A stretch of DNA of 64,000 nucleotides from Clavibacter michiganensis subsp. tessellarius (lineage in GTDB: Bacteria; Actinomycetota; Actinomycetes; Actinomycetales; Microbacteriaceae). The stretch is from positions 1,550,001-1,614,000 of the forward strand of contig NZ_CP040788.1 of the NCBI RefSeq assembly GCF_021922985.1, written 5' to 3'. Under the pieces are notes generated by a model. That model was not told the origin of the DNA. It was given only the letters and a program-made list of their open reading frames with translations, and ran no database searches. This document shows positions 8,158-20,605 of this stretch, one piece after another (positions within the stretch are counted from its first letter, which is position 1; each line of letters starts with the position of its first letter). The position numbers and the translations under genes were made by a program.

Positions 8158-11100
8158 CCGCGGTGGGCGTACGTGTACAGGGTGCCCGAGTTCGCGGTGA
8201 CCCGCACCTCGAGGATCCGCTCCGCGCCGGCCGGCAGGGCGCAGGATCCGGCCGCGCCGGAGGAGCCGTCCGTCCACGCGCCCTCGCCGCCGCAGCGCCA
8301 CTCGCTCCGGGCGTAGCCGCCGCCGGCCGCGACGCGCCGGCCGGGACCCGCGGCGGGCGGCGTCGAGGTCCAGGAGACGACCGTGCCGCCGGCAGCATCC
8401 GCGTCGAAGCGCACGTCGCCGGCGCGCGCGTCGACCGCCGTGCCGACGTCCACCGCGTCCGACCAGCCGCTCGAGCGCGGCCGGCCGTCGCCGTGGTCCT
8501 CGACGACGCGCACCTGGATGCTCGCGCCGACGCCCGGGCGCGGCAGCGTGATCTCCTGGCCGACCCCGATCGGCACCCCGTCGCCCTGCCCGTCGACCCG
8601 GTACAGCAGCTGCGCCGAGGCGGACGCGCTGCCCGGCCGGTAGCGCGCGTCGGCGAGCGTCGCGCGGAAGACGCCGTCGGTCCCCCGGTCGCCGCGCGGG
8701 AGCGAGACGGTGACGGCGGGCGTGGAGGGCGCCGTGCGCGGCGTGAGCTGGCCGGCCTCGACGACCGTGCAGCCCTGGCTGTTGGCGGCGAGCACCGCGA
8801 AGGCCACGGGCTGATCGGGCGCGAGGCCCGTGAAGACGTGGCTGGTGGCGCCGCCCACGTCGACCGCGGGGCCGTGGTCGGCCGACCACGGCGTCACGCC
8901 CTCGGTGGCGACGGAGCAGCCGGGCGCGGACCCGGGGGCGTGCGCGGCGACGAGGTAGCGGATGCCGTCGACGCCCGGCCCCTGGAAGGCCGGCCACGAG
9001 ACCGTCACGCGCGTCTCGTCCGCCGGGTCGGCGACCGCGGAGGGCGTGCCGGTCGCGGTGGGCGCGCCGCGCGGCGTGCCCGTGATCGAGGCGGCGAGCC
9101 ACGCGGATCCGTCCTGCACCTGGGCGCTGTTGCGGGCGGCGACGCTCACGGCGACGGGCACCTCGGCGACGAGCGACGGATCCCGCACCTCGACCGCCGT
9201 GGCGTCGGCGGGCACCTGCCGGGTGACGCCGCCGACCGTCACGACGTACTGCGTGACCGGGCTCGAGGAGGACGGCACGGCCGACGGGTCCCACGACACG
9301 CGCAGGCCGTCGGCGAGCGGCTGCGCGGCGAGGGCGGCCGGGGCGGCGGGCAGCACGTCCGACCAGAGGCCGGAGACCGACGTCGGATCCGACGCGCCCA
9401 CGCCGTTGACGGCCCGCACCTCGACCTGCACCGCGGACGACGGGCCGTTGCCGGGCGTCGGCACGGTGCACGTGGTGGACGGGCAGGTGGCGGTCGCGGT
9501 GACGACGCCGCCGCGGAGGACGCGCACCTGGTAGCCGGTGATCGGGGATCCGTTGAACACGCCCGGCTCGAACGCGACCGTGAGCGCGCGGTCGGCGAAG
9601 CCCGTGGCGCGGAGGGCGGTGACGGGCCCCGGGCGGTCCTGCACGTGGATCACGACGGTGCCGAACGCCGCCCGGCCCGCGTCGCCCGTGGCGTCGCGCA
9701 CCTCGTACTGCACGCGCACGTCGCCCGGCACGGCGTCGGCGGTCGCGGCGACCGCGAGGGTCGCCCGGTCGGCCGACGGCGTCACCGTCACGCCCGCGGG
9801 GAGGCTCGCGCCGTCGGCGCCGCGGATGGACGCGACGGTGAGCGGCGTGCCGGGGAAGGGGTTGCCCGCCTGGTCGTTCGCGAGCACGTCGACGGTGGTG
9901 GAGGATCCGCGCGTCACGGTGCCCTCGTCGGTCGCCGGCTGGGCGAGCGGCCGCGTCGACGGCACGACCCGCAGGTCCACCCGGCCCGCGCGCCCGGTCT
10001 GCGTCGCGTCGCGCACGCTCACGGCGAAGGACGCGGCGACGCCCGTCTCCACGCCCGCGTCGGCGGAGAGGCGCAACGTGCCGCCGTCCACCTCCGCGCG
10101 GAAGCCGTCGCCCACGGCGCCCTCGATCGCGTACGCGAGCTGCCCGCGGTCGTCCTGGTAGGGGTAGGTCGTGAGGCGGCCGAGGTCGATGTCCTTCGAC
10201 TGCCCGGGCTCGAGGTCGATGACCGCGCCCGTGAAGACGGGCGGCTGGTTCTCGGTGGGCGTGACCGTGATCGGCAGCACGAGCGCGGCCGTGCGATCGC
10301 CGCCGTCGCCCGCGGAGTCGGTGACCGTGAAGGAGATCGCGGCCGGGCCGAAGTACCCGGGCTCGCTGCGGTACGCGACGGTGTCGTCGTCGACGAGCTC
10401 GACGGGTCCGTCGGCGTGCGTGGCGGAGAGCGAGTTGGGGTCGGCGATGCGCACGGCCCGGCCGCCCGCGGCCACCACGTGGTCGTCGAGGTCGACGACG
10501 AGCCGCTCGCCGCTCGCGACGGTCGGGCGGGGCTCGCCCACGCGGAGCTGCGGCAGCGTGTCCTCGAAGCCCGGCACCCAGATGAAGGCCGTCGCGCTGA
10601 CGCCCGCGTCGTCCGGCTGCGCCACCGTGAACGGCACGATGCGGCGCGCGTCGCCGACCTCCACGCGGATCCGGCCGTCGGGCGTCACGCGCGCCACGTC
10701 CTGGTAGCCCGCGCCGACGGAGAGCACGAGCGCCGACGCGTCGCCCTCCGCCGAGAAGACGTTGCGCATCACGTCGACGTCGACGCTCGTGCGGTCGAGC
10801 ACGTCGGAGAGCTGGAGCACGGTGTCGCGCGCGATCGGGCGCGTGGGCGGCGCGGCCGGATCCACGATGACCGTGAGGAACGCCTCGTCCGTGCCGCCGC
10901 GCGCGTTCCGCACGCCGTAGACGAAGCCGTAGCGTCCGGCCTCCTCGGGCGCGACGACGCGCACGGTGTCGCCGTCGAGTCCCGCGACGAGGCCCGCGGA
11001 CTGCGGCTGCACGGAGACGAGCGAGAGCGCGCCGCCGTCGGGATCCGTGTCGTTCGCGAGCACCTGCACGCGGAGGACCCGGCCGGGCCGCACGGTCACG

Positions 11101-14100
11101 ACGTCGGCGGTCGCGACGGGGTTCCGCGCGCCCTCCACGCGCGGGCTGATGCCCACGCGGATCGTGCCGGTCGCTCGGGCACCCAGCCCGTCCACCACGG
11201 CGTAGGCGAACGCGTCGGTGCCGGTGGAGTAGTCGCCGGCGCGGTAGTCGATCCAGTCGGGCCCGACCTCCGTGACCTGGCCCTTCTCCGGCCCGGTGTC
11301 CTGGCCGAGGAGGCGCACCGAGTCGCCGTCGGGGTCGATGCCCGTGAGCGGCACGGGGATCCGCACCGTCTCCCCCGCGAGCACGCGCGCCGTCAGCGGC
11401 CGCGGCACGGGCGCCGTGTTGGTCGCGGCGTCGGCCTCGCGCACCGAGACCGTGAGGGTCGCGGTCGCCCACTGGCCGTCGGGCGCGACCGCGCGGTAGA
11501 CGGCCGTGTAGTCGCCCGTGCGGTCGGGCGCGAGGTAGCGGAGGCGGTCGTCGCTCGCGAAGAGGAGGCCGGCGCCCTCGGGCAGCGGGTCCACGAGCAC
11601 GGGGTCGAGGCGGAGCGCGTCGCCGTCGGGCTGCTCGTCGTTGGCGAGCACGGGGATGTCGACGGCGTCGCCCACGCGCACGGCCACGCGGTCGTCGGCC
11701 GCGACGGGCGGCTGCCGCACGGCGGGCTCGGGCACCTCGATCACGGTGATGACGCCCGTCGCCTCCGCGACGCCGTTGCTCACCCGGTACCCCACGTCCA
11801 CGGGCCCGTCGAGCGGCCGGGTGAGCGTGATCCGCACGAGACGCTGCCCCACCACCTCCGCGCGCACGCCGACGGCGTCGCCCGGCGAGGTCGCGTCGGT
11901 GATCACGAGCACGCCGCCCGCGGGGTCGAAGTCGGTCTGGAGCACGTCCACGTCCTGCGCCTCGAGCGCGCGCACGAACACGGTGTGCGGCACGGTCACG
12001 GGCCGGCCGTCGGACTCGGGCGCGCCGCGCACCTCGACGCGCACGACGCCCGTCGCGGTGACCCGGCCGTCGGTCACGGCGTACTCGAGCAGGTGCGTGC
12101 CGGTCTGCGTGCCCTGCAGGCGGAAGGTGCCGGCCTCGAGGTCGGGCGTGACCTGCACCCCGGGGCGCGCGGGCACCGACGCCAGCCGGATCGCCCCGCT
12201 GCCGCCGCGCGCGTGCGCGAGCGGGTCCACCGTGATCTCGCGCCCGACCGACGCCTGCACCACGAAGCCCTCGGCCACGAGCGGGACGTCGCCCGCCCGG
12301 CGCACCGTGACGACGAGCGTGCCCGCGCCCTCCTCGCGCCCGTCGGACACCTGCAGCGCGACCGTGCGCGTGTCGCCCCCCGCGCCCGCGTCCGTGTAGA
12401 CGACGCGGCCCTCGGGCTTCCAGCTCACGGCGTCGGGCGCCGGGACGCTCGCGCGCGTGAGGTAGATCGGATCCCCGTCGGGGTCGTACCAGCCGCCCAG
12501 CACGTCGGTCTGCAGCCGGCCGCCCTCGGCGACCGTGCCGGTGGCCGGCCGCGTCTGCACGGGCGGCGAGTTGTCGTCCGCGTCGCGCACGGCGACCCGC
12601 ACGTCGGCGGTCGCGGTGCCGCCGCGGCCGTCGCTCACGACGTAGGAGAGGCGCACGGTGCCCCGGGCCGTCGGCGCGAGCGCGAGCTGGAGGCCCTGGC
12701 CCTCGTCCACGACGTCGACCGCGCCGACCGCGGCGTCCACGGGCGTGACGGAGTCGATCACGAGCACGTCGCCGTTCGGGTCGTGGTCGTTCAGGAGCAC
12801 GGGCAGCGGGCTCGTGCGGCCGGGCCGGGCGCCGAGGTCGTCGTCGACGGCGACGGGCGGCTGCTGCACGCGGTCGGTCTCGGGCGGGGTGTCGGCGGTG
12901 TTCTGCTCGACGACCCGGTCGGAGCGCTCGCGGTCGATGAGGTCCGACCAGTTGTCGATGACCCCGGCCCCGCGCTGCACGGCCCACGCGGCGCCGCCGC
13001 GCACGTCGTTGAGCACGACGCGCGGGCCGTCGACGAGGAACCGGAGCGCGGCCTGCGCGGACACGCCGGCGATGTCGGTGAGGGCGCCGGCCGGGGTGCG
13101 CCGGGCGTCGCCGCCCTCGGCGCCGGCGGACCCGGCGGACCCGGCGGTCGCGGTCGGCGCGGCGTCGAGGCAGCGCTGCCAGGAGGATCCGCCGGTCCAG
13201 CCCGCGAACTCGCAGCCGGCCACGCGCACGGGCCGCGCGGGCGCGCCGGACGCGCGGTCGGCGACGACGACCGGGTCGCCGCCCCCGACGGGCACCTGGA
13301 GGAGGCCGCCCGTGTGGGCCACGAGCACGGCGTCGCCCGCGGAGGACGCGCGCTGGAGGGCGACCTGCGCGTCGGCCGCGACGGATCCGCCGAGGTCGAC
13401 CGCGCGCCCGTCCACCAGGAGGGCGCGCGCGTCGGCGTCGTAGAGCGCCCAGTGGCCGTCGACCCCCGTGAGCGCGAGGCGGCGCGCGGCCGGGCGGCCC
13501 GCGACCCCGGCCTCGACGGTCTCGCCCGGGACGGCCGTGGCGGGATCCGCCGCGGGGTCGCCGCCCGCCTCCGCCGCCGGCGTGCCGACGGGTCCGACGG
13601 CCACCGTCTCCTCGACGGTGTCGTCGGTGGCCGCGCGGATGCGCGAGAGCGCGCCGGAGGTGGCCGAGTACACGAGCAGCGTGCCGTCGTCGTCCATGGA
13701 CGCGACCGCGTCGGCGCCGAGCGAGAGGGTGGGCGCGCTCATGGCGTCGAACGCCGCGAGGCCCGCGACGGGCACGAGCCAGAGCTGGCCGGTGGCCGGC
13801 ACGAGGATCGCCACGCGGGATCCCGCGAGCATCACCTCGGCGCCGGCGGGCAGCGGCGCCGTGTCGACGACCGCGCTCGTGGCGTCGTCCACCACGTCGA
13901 GGCGCGAGGCGCCGCGGTCGGCGAGCAGCACGGTGGATCCCGCCTGCAGCACGTCGATGTCCTCGCTGCGGGAGTCGACCACGCTGTCGAGCTCGAGCAC
14001 CTGCGTGTTGGCGCGGCCGATGGCCTGCTGCGCGGCGTTGACGACCCACACGGATCCGTCGTCGAGGTCGATGCGCTGGGCGTCGTAGCCGTCCGAGACG

Positions 14101-14188
14101 AGCGCGAAGCCCATGAGGAGCGCGAGCACGACGGCGCCGCCCGTCACGGTCGTCGCGGCCTGGCGGTGGCGGCGGATCCAGTCGCGGA

Positions 14189-14192
<4 letters not shown>
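8154..14192 (-). CDS. Giant membrane-anchored surface protein with Ig/cadherin-like and fibronectin-III repeats
   Basis: 2012 residues. The ATG overlaps the kinase stop by 4 bp. One N-terminal membrane helix at about 13-34 would leave the bulk outside the cell. Residues 35-440 look like a beta-propeller-like region (weak repeats). From about 450 to 1515 there are roughly eleven Ig/cadherin-like modules, several with the hallmark D-x-D-P-D-G-D or VLANDTDPDGG. From about 1516 to 2012 three to four fibronectin-III-like modules follow. Bifidobacteria carry a similar order of kinase, FN3 protein, AAA ATPase, DUF58 and transglutaminase genes (called the PFNA cluster), where the FN3 protein is a candidate adhesin or signal receptor. 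No sortase motif is seen. Ligand unknown. Confidence 0.88.
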
Positions 14193-15853
<1,661 letters not shown>

Positions 15854-15923
15854 GGCCCCCTCTTCGGGTTCGGACCGACGGCAGGGGCTGGTGCGGGCGG
15901 TGGCGGGTAGTCAGGTCCCGTCG

Positions 15924-15952
15924 AGTCTAGGCTCCGGATCCGCGCGGGTACA
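15924..15952 (-). promoter_or_regulatory. Possible promoter of the kinase/surface-protein operon
   Basis: Minus-strand TGTACC (15952-15947) and TAGACT (15929-15924) are separated by 17 bp and lie about 70 nt upstream of the kinase start. The match to the -35 consensus is only 3 of 6, so this is a suggestion. Confidence 0.35.
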
Positions 15953-16020
15953 CGGATCCGGCGCCCTCGGACGCCCCCTGTTCGGGAGCGCCCGTCGTGC
16001 GCTCCGCCGGGAGCGCGCGG

Positions 16021-17376
16021 TCAGTCGCGGGGCGGCAGGTCGCGCGCGGGCTGGCCGATGTAGAGCTGCTGCGGGCGGCCGATCTTGGTGGCCTGGTCCT
16101 CGTTCATCTCGCGCCAGTGCGCGATCCAGCCGGGCAGGCGCCCGATGGTGAACAGCGCGGTGAACATGCGCGTGGGGAAGCCCATGGCCTTGTAGATGAC
16201 GCCCGTGTAGAAGTCGACGTTCGGGTACAGCTTCCGCTCGATGAAGTAGTCGTCCGCGAGGGCGACGGCCTCGAGCTCCTTGGCGATGTCGAGCAGCGGG
16301 TCCTGGATGCCGAGCGCCTCGAGCACCTCGTCGGCGCTCTCCTTCACGAGGCGGGCGCGCGGGTCGAAGTTCTTGTAGACGCGGTGCCCGAAGCCCATGA
16401 GGCGGACGCCGTCCTCCTTGTTCTTCACGCGCTCGACGTAGCGGTCGACGCCCTCGCCGGAGTCGCGGATGCGGCCGAGCATGGAGAGCACGGCCTCGTT
16501 CGCGCCGCCGTGCAGCGGGCCGAAGAGCGCGCCGATGCCGGCCGAGACGGAGGAGAACATGTTCGCCTCGGTGGATCCGACGAGCCGCACGGTCGACGTC
16601 GACGCGTTCTGCTCGTGGTCCTCGTGCAGGATGAGCAGGCGCTCGAGCGCCCGGCTGACCACCGGGTCGACCTCGTAGGGCTCGGCGTTGTTGCCGAAGT
16701 TGAGGCGGAGGAAGTTGTCGACGAACGACAGCGAGTTGTCCGGGTAGAGGAACGCCTGGCCGAGGCTCTTCTTGTGCGCGTACGCCGCGATGACCGGCAG
16801 CTTCGCCAGCAGGCGCAGCGTGGAGATCTCGACCTGCTCGGGGTCGTGGACGCTCAGCGAGTCCTCGTAGTAGGTGGAGAGGGCCGACACCGCGCTCGAG
16901 AGCACCGACATGGGGTGCGCGTTCGTGGGCAGCGCGCGGAACAGGCCCTTGAAGTCCTCGTGGAGCAGCGTGTGGCGGCGGATGTCCTCCTCGAACCCGC
17001 CGAGCTGGTCCGCGGTGGGGAGCTCGCCGTGGATGAGGAGCCAGGCCACCTCGAGGTAGCTCGACTGGCGCGCGAGCTGCTCGATGGGGTAGCCGCGGTA
17101 GCGGAGGATGCCCTGCTCGCCGTCGATGTACGTGATGGCCGAGCGGGTCGACGCCGTGTTGACGAAGCCGTTGTCGAGCGTCGTGAGGCCCGTCTTCTTC
17201 GTGAGAGCCGAGATGTCGATGCTGGACGCGCCGTCGACCGCGGGGAGGATGGGGAACTCCACCCGGCCGCCGGGGTACGTCAGCGTCGCCGTGGGCTTCT
17301 GCTCCGCCTGGGGCTCGTCCGCCCGGGGCTCGTCCGCCTTCGGCCGGTCGTCCGCCTGCTGCCCGCCATCGGTCAC
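16021..17376 (-). CDS. gltA: Citrate synthase
   Basis: 451 residues. Condenses oxaloacetate with acetyl-CoA to citrate in the TCA cycle, in the cytoplasm. The conserved block HEDHEQNASTSTVRLVGS, the active-site His in GPLHGGANE (about 288), the His in GFGHRVY (about 330) and the Asp in YPNVDFYTG (about 386) are present. An N-terminal acidic extension of about 28 residues precedes the conserved TLTYPGG. The GTG at 17376 is chosen because AGGAGG (17386-17381) sits just upstream. Length fits the hexameric type of Gram-negatives and actinobacteria. Confidence 0.97.
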   Translation of the reverse strand: MTDGGQQADDRPKADEPRADEPQAEQKPTATLTYPGGRVEFPILPAVDGASSIDISALTKKTGLTTLDNGFVNTASTRSAITYIDGEQGILRYRGYPIEQLARQSSYLEVAWLLIHGELPTADQLGGFEEDIRRHTLLHEDFKGLFRALPTNAHPMSVLSSAVSALSTYYEDSLSVHDPEQVEISTLRLLAKLPVIAAYAHKKSLGQAFLYPDNSLSFVDNFLRLNFGNNAEPYEVDPVVSRALERLLILHEDHEQNASTSTVRLVGSTEANMFSSVSAGIGALFGPLHGGANEAVLSMLGRIRDSGEGVDRYVERVKNKEDGVRLMGFGHRVYKNFDPRARLVKESADEVLEALGIQDPLLDIAKELEAVALADDYFIERKLYPNVDFYTGVIYKAMGFPTRMFTALFTIGRLPGWIAHWREMNEDQATKIGRPQQLYIGQPARDLPPRD

Positions 17377-17469
17377 GGCGCCTCCTCGAGTCTGGGTGGG
17401 TGGCCCGGGGGGATGCGCGCCGCCGGGCGCTCGTGGCGCCCCCGCGGCGTCGGGATCCGAGCCGACTAC

Positions 17470-17499
17470 AGCCTAAAGGGCCGACCGGGACACTGTCGC
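17470..17499 (-). promoter_or_regulatory. Probable gltA promoter
   Basis: On the minus strand GCGACA (17499-17494) and TAGGCT (17475-17470) are 18 bp apart in the short gap between dapC and gltA. The -10 has the TAnnnT form seen at many starts in this window. It lies about 94 nt before the GTG. Confidence 0.4.
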
Positions 17500-17536
17500 C
17501 TCCGCCAGCATCCGGGCGGATCCGTTGGAGGTCGTG

Positions 17537-18649
17537 CTACGTGGAGGAAGCGGCGCGCAGCCGGGCCGCCGCCGCCTGGATGCGCTCGTCCGTCGCCGTG
17601 AGCGACAGGCGCACGTGCTCGGGCGACGCGTCGCCGTAGAAGGGACCGGGGCCCGCGAGGATCCCGAGGTCGGCGAGCTCCGCGATGCCCTCCCAGGCGT
17701 CGCGGCCGCGGGTCGCCCAGAGGTAGAGGCCGGCCTCGCTGCGGTCGATGCGCCAGCCGGCGTCCTCGAGCGCGGGCCGGAGCACGTCGCGGCGGGCCCG
17801 GTAGAGCTCGCGCTGGGCGCGCACGTGCTCGTCGTCGCCGAGCGCCACCGTCATCGCGTGCTGGAGCGGCGCGGGCGGGAGGAGCCCCGCGTGCTTGCGG
17901 ACGCGGATGAGCCGCGCGATCACGTCCCGGTCGCCGGCCACGAGCGCGGCCCGGTACCCCGCGAGGTTCGACTGCTTGCTGAGCGAGTAGAGCGCGAGGA
18001 CGCCCGTGTGGTCGTCGCCGACGACGCGCGCGTCGAGGATGGAGGGCGTCGGCCCGTCGGCCCACTCCCCCTCCCAGCCGAGCTCGGCGTAGCACTCGTC
18101 GCTCGCGATCACGGCGCCGAGCTCCCGGGCGCGCGCGACGGCGGCCCGCAGCTCGTCGACGCCGAGCACGCGGCCGTCGGGGTTGCCGGGCGAGTTGAGC
18201 CAGACGAGGCGCGTGGACGCGGGCCACTCCGCCGGGTCGTCGGCCGGCACGCTCTCGGCGCCCGCGAGCGCGGCGCCGATCGCGTAGGTGGGGTACGAGA
18301 CGCGCGGGTGCACGACCGCATCGCCCTCGCCGAGGCCGAGCATGAACGGCAGCCAGGCCACCATCTCCTTGGAGCCGATGGTCGGCAGCACCTGGTCGAC
18401 GTCGAGCGTCGCGTTCCGGCGCCGGGCGTGCCAGTCGACCATCGCCCGCCGGAGCTCCGGGGTGCCGACCGTGGTCGGGTACGCGTGCGCGTCGGTCGCC
18501 CAGGCGAGCGCGTCGCGGACGAGCGTCGGCGTCGGATCCACCGGCGACCCGATGCTCAGGTCGACGATGCCGTCCGCGTGCCGCCCCGCCCGCGCGGCGT
18601 AGGGCGCCATCTGGTCCCAGGGGTAGTCGGGCAGCTCGCCGAGGGCCAC
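17537..18649 (-). CDS. dapC: Succinyldiaminopimelate aminotransferase (DapC-type)
   Basis: 370 residues, fold-type I PLP aminotransferase. Expected reaction: transfer of an amino group from glutamate to N-succinyl-2-amino-6-oxopimelate in lysine and peptidoglycan precursor synthesis. It shows NSPGNPDG near 158, the Asp/Tyr block SDECYAELG near 190, and the PLP lysine in YSLSKQSNLAGYR (about Lys224). The GTG at 18649 starts 5 nt after the ferredoxin stop and gives the family N-terminus (LPDYPWD). Ferredoxin-dapC adjacency is conserved in actinobacteria and supports DapC over other aminotransferases; the substrate is still inferred from context. Confidence 0.87.
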   Translation of the reverse strand: MALGELPDYPWDQMAPYAARAGRHADGIVDLSIGSPVDPTPTLVRDALAWATDAHAYPTTVGTPELRRAMVDWHARRRNATLDVDQVLPTIGSKEMVAWLPFMLGLGEGDAVVHPRVSYPTYAIGAALAGAESVPADDPAEWPASTRLVWLNSPGNPDGRVLGVDELRAAVARARELGAVIASDECYAELGWEGEWADGPTPSILDARVVGDDHTGVLALYSLSKQSNLAGYRAALVAGDRDVIARLIRVRKHAGLLPPAPLQHAMTVALGDDEHVRAQRELYRARRDVLRPALEDAGWRIDRSEAGLYLWATRGRDAWEGIAELADLGILAGPGPFYGDASPEHVRLSLTATDERIQAAAARLRAASST

Positions 18650-18654
18650 GCGCG

Positions 18655-18975
18655 TCAGCCGTTCTGGGGCGGGAGCGCGGCGATGACGGGGTGGTCGGAG
18701 TGCGTCACGCCGACCTTCGTGGCGCCGCCGGGCGAGCCCATCTCGGCGAAGAATTCGACGTTCGCCGTGTAGTAGTCGCTCCACCGCTCGGGCAGGTCGT
18801 CCTCGTAGTAGATGGCCTCGACGGGGCAGACCGGCTCGCAGGCGCCGCAGTCGACGCACTCGTCGGGGTGGATGTAGAGCGACCGCTCGCCCTCGTAGAT
18901 GCAGTCCACCGGGCACTCGTCGATGCAGGCGCGGTCCTTGACGTCGACACAGGGCAGGGCGATGACGTAGGTCAC
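18655..18975 (-). CDS. fdxA: 7Fe ferredoxin (3Fe-4S/4Fe-4S)
   Basis: 106 residues, small acidic electron carrier. Cysteines at 9, 17, 21, 25, 40, 43, 46 and 50 follow the pattern of 7Fe ferredoxins: 9, 17 and 50 would hold the 3Fe-4S cluster, 21, 40, 43 and 46 the 4Fe-4S cluster. The GTG start is preceded by AAGGA about 10 nt upstream. It is cotranscribed with dapC (5-nt gap). A minus-strand TAGACT at 19018-19013 is a possible -10. Confidence 0.94.
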   Translation of the reverse strand: MTYVIALPCVDVKDRACIDECPVDCIYEGERSLYIHPDECVDCGACEPVCPVEAIYYEDDLPERWSDYYTANVEFFAEMGSPGGATKVGVTHSDHPVIAALPPQNG

Positions 18976-19015
18976 TTCGGGCGGGTCCTTCCGGGAGCGG
19001 TGCAGCCCGTCGAGT

Positions 19016-20398
19016 CTACGCGGCGCCCGGGGTGCGGCCGGCCGGGGCGGCCTCCGTGGACGGCGCCTCCCCCGACGCGGCTGCGGGAGCGGGCGCCCGG
19101 TCGATCGCGGGCCCGGTCGCGGATCCGGTCGCGGATCCGGCGTCCGGGCGGGAGCCGCGCGGCGCGAACCGCGGCCACACGACGACCACGGCCACGATGA
19201 TCGCGGGCGCGACCGCCCAGGTCTGGCTCACCCAGTCGGCCGGGAAGAGCACGGAGCCGCCCGGCCCGCTCATGCCGAGCACCGCGACGGCCGCGACCGC
19301 CCCGAGGCCGAGGCACAGGACGTGCAGCCGGTCGACCAGGAGCAGCCGGAAGGCGACGAGGAGGCACGCGAGCGTCACGAGGGCGAGCACGAGGCCGACG
19401 GGCACGCCGACGCCGCCGACGGCGAGCGGCGCGCGGTGCGCGACCGTGCCGATGGTGCCGACCAGGAGGCCGAGCACGAGGGACGCGGCCGCGGTGCCGA
19501 TGCGCTGCAGGCCGCGCGGCGGGCCGTCGGCCTCGGCGTCGTCCGCGGCGCCGGCGGGGCGGTGCAGGCGGAAGAGCTCGACGGAGCCGATGGGCTCGCC
19601 GATCCCGTGCGACAGCGCGAACTCGTCGCCGTCGACCACGACCTGCGTGCGGTGCGCGGCGATGGCCCGGGTCTTCGCCTCCCGCACCTCGGTGACGTCG
19701 ACCGCGAGGTCCACCGCGTCGTCGGGCAGCACGAGCATGCCGGCCGGATGCGCGTCGGGCGCCGGGAAGCGGCCGCGCGCGGCCACGCGCTCGTGCGCCT
19801 CGCGGGCGGACGACTCGGTCGTGGTGATGAGGTACGCCGGCACCCCGGCCTCCTCCGCTGCCCACGTGGCGATGACGTGCACGCGCTTGTGGTCGGGGTG
19901 GCCGTAGCCGCCGTGGTCGTCGTAGGTGATGACGGTGGTCGCGTCGACGTCGGCGATGACGGCCAGCACGTCCCGCGCCTCGTCGGCCTCGTCGCCGGCG
20001 GACAGCGAGTCGGGGTCGAGCGGCCGGAGCGCCACGGGCACGCCGTCGTCGCCCCACTCCATGCCGGAGTCGACGTACCGGCGGGGCTCGAGGCCGCGCC
20101 AGCGCGCGCCGACGTCGCCCAGGAAGCGGTGGTCGACGACCCCGAGCGCGGCCATGGCGTCGGCCAGCTCCGTCTCCCGGTGGTCGGCGAGCGCCCGCAG
20201 GTCGCCCTCGAGGTGGCGGAGCTCCTCGGGGATCACGTCGCCCCGCTCGCCACGCGTGCAGGTGAGCACCGTGACGGGGACGCCGTCGCGCACGAGCTTC
20301 GCGATGGTGCCGCCCGTGACGATGCTCTCGTCGTCGGGATGGGCGTGCACGAAGAGGACGTGCTCGCGCGCGGGACGGGAGGTCGAGCCGGGGATCAT
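19016..20398 (-). CDS. mshB: MshB-type GlcNAc-Ins deacetylase fused to a C-terminal membrane domain
   Basis: 460 residues. The N-terminal part (to about 275) is a PIG-L/LmbE zinc deacetylase with HAHPDDE at 18-24 and GHPDH near 165-169, matching the zinc-binding positions of mycothiol deacetylase MshB. Expected reaction: deacetylation of GlcNAc-inositol in mycothiol synthesis. Residues 285-400 add four membrane helices, followed by a disordered Ala/Pro/Gly tail with a repeated GSAT. MshB is normally a soluble protein of about 300 residues, so the membrane half is unusual; in some actinobacteria a separate small membrane protein gene follows mshB. A TAGGAT box lies exactly 6 nt before the ATG. 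Assignment as MshB rather than the related Mca rests on context. Confidence 0.8.
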   Translation of the reverse strand: MIPGSTSRPAREHVLFVHAHPDDESIVTGGTIAKLVRDGVPVTVLTCTRGERGDVIPEELRHLEGDLRALADHRETELADAMAALGVVDHRFLGDVGARWRGLEPRRYVDSGMEWGDDGVPVALRPLDPDSLSAGDEADEARDVLAVIADVDATTVITYDDHGGYGHPDHKRVHVIATWAAEEAGVPAYLITTTESSAREAHERVAARGRFPAPDAHPAGMLVLPDDAVDLAVDVTEVREAKTRAIAAHRTQVVVDGDEFALSHGIGEPIGSVELFRLHRPAGAADDAEADGPPRGLQRIGTAAASLVLGLLVGTIGTVAHRAPLAVGGVGVPVGLVLALVTLACLLVAFRLLLVDRLHVLCLGLGAVAAVAVLGMSGPGGSVLFPADWVSQTWAVAPAIIVAVVVVWPRFAPRGSRPDAGSATGSATGPAIDRAPAPAAASGEAPSTEAAPAGRTPGAA

Positions 20399-20404
20399 CG
20401 GGCG

Positions 20405-20410
20405 ATCCTA
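20405..20410 (-). promoter_or_regulatory. -10 box for a leaderless mshB transcript
   Basis: Minus-strand TAGGAT followed by 6 nt and then ATG (20398). The start codon would be at or next to +1. Confidence 0.55.
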
Positions 20411-20488
20411 TCCGCGCGCGCGGTCCCGCTCGCTGGGCGCCGGGGGACGGTGCGCCGGCGGCCCCGCCGTCCGCTGGGGACGACGGAC

Positions 20489-20517
20489 TGGACGCGTCCC
20501 GGCCCCCGCGCTACTGT
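20489..20517 (+). promoter_or_regulatory. Probable efeUOB promoter
   Basis: TGGACG (20489-20494) and TACTGT (20512-20517) with 17-bp spacing. The predicted +1 falls at about 20524, directly at the edge of the iron box, as expected for repression by a DtxR/IdeR-type regulator. Confidence 0.45.
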
Positions 20518-20525
20518 GCACGAGG

Positions 20526-20544
20526 TAAGGCAAGCCTCACCTAC
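20526..20544 (+). promoter_or_regulatory. DtxR/IdeR-type iron box controlling efeUOB
   Basis: TAAGGCAAGCCTCACCTAC fits the 19-bp consensus TWAGGTWAGSCTWACCTWA at 16 of 19 positions. It is 62 nt upstream of the efeU GTG, and the genes behind it are iron-uptake genes. Iron-loaded regulator would block transcription here. Confidence 0.8.
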
Positions 20545-20605
20545 ATTTCCCCACATCAGCAATAGGGTGCGCCCCGACGCGCCCGCCGCCCGGAGAGGCG
20601 CACGC

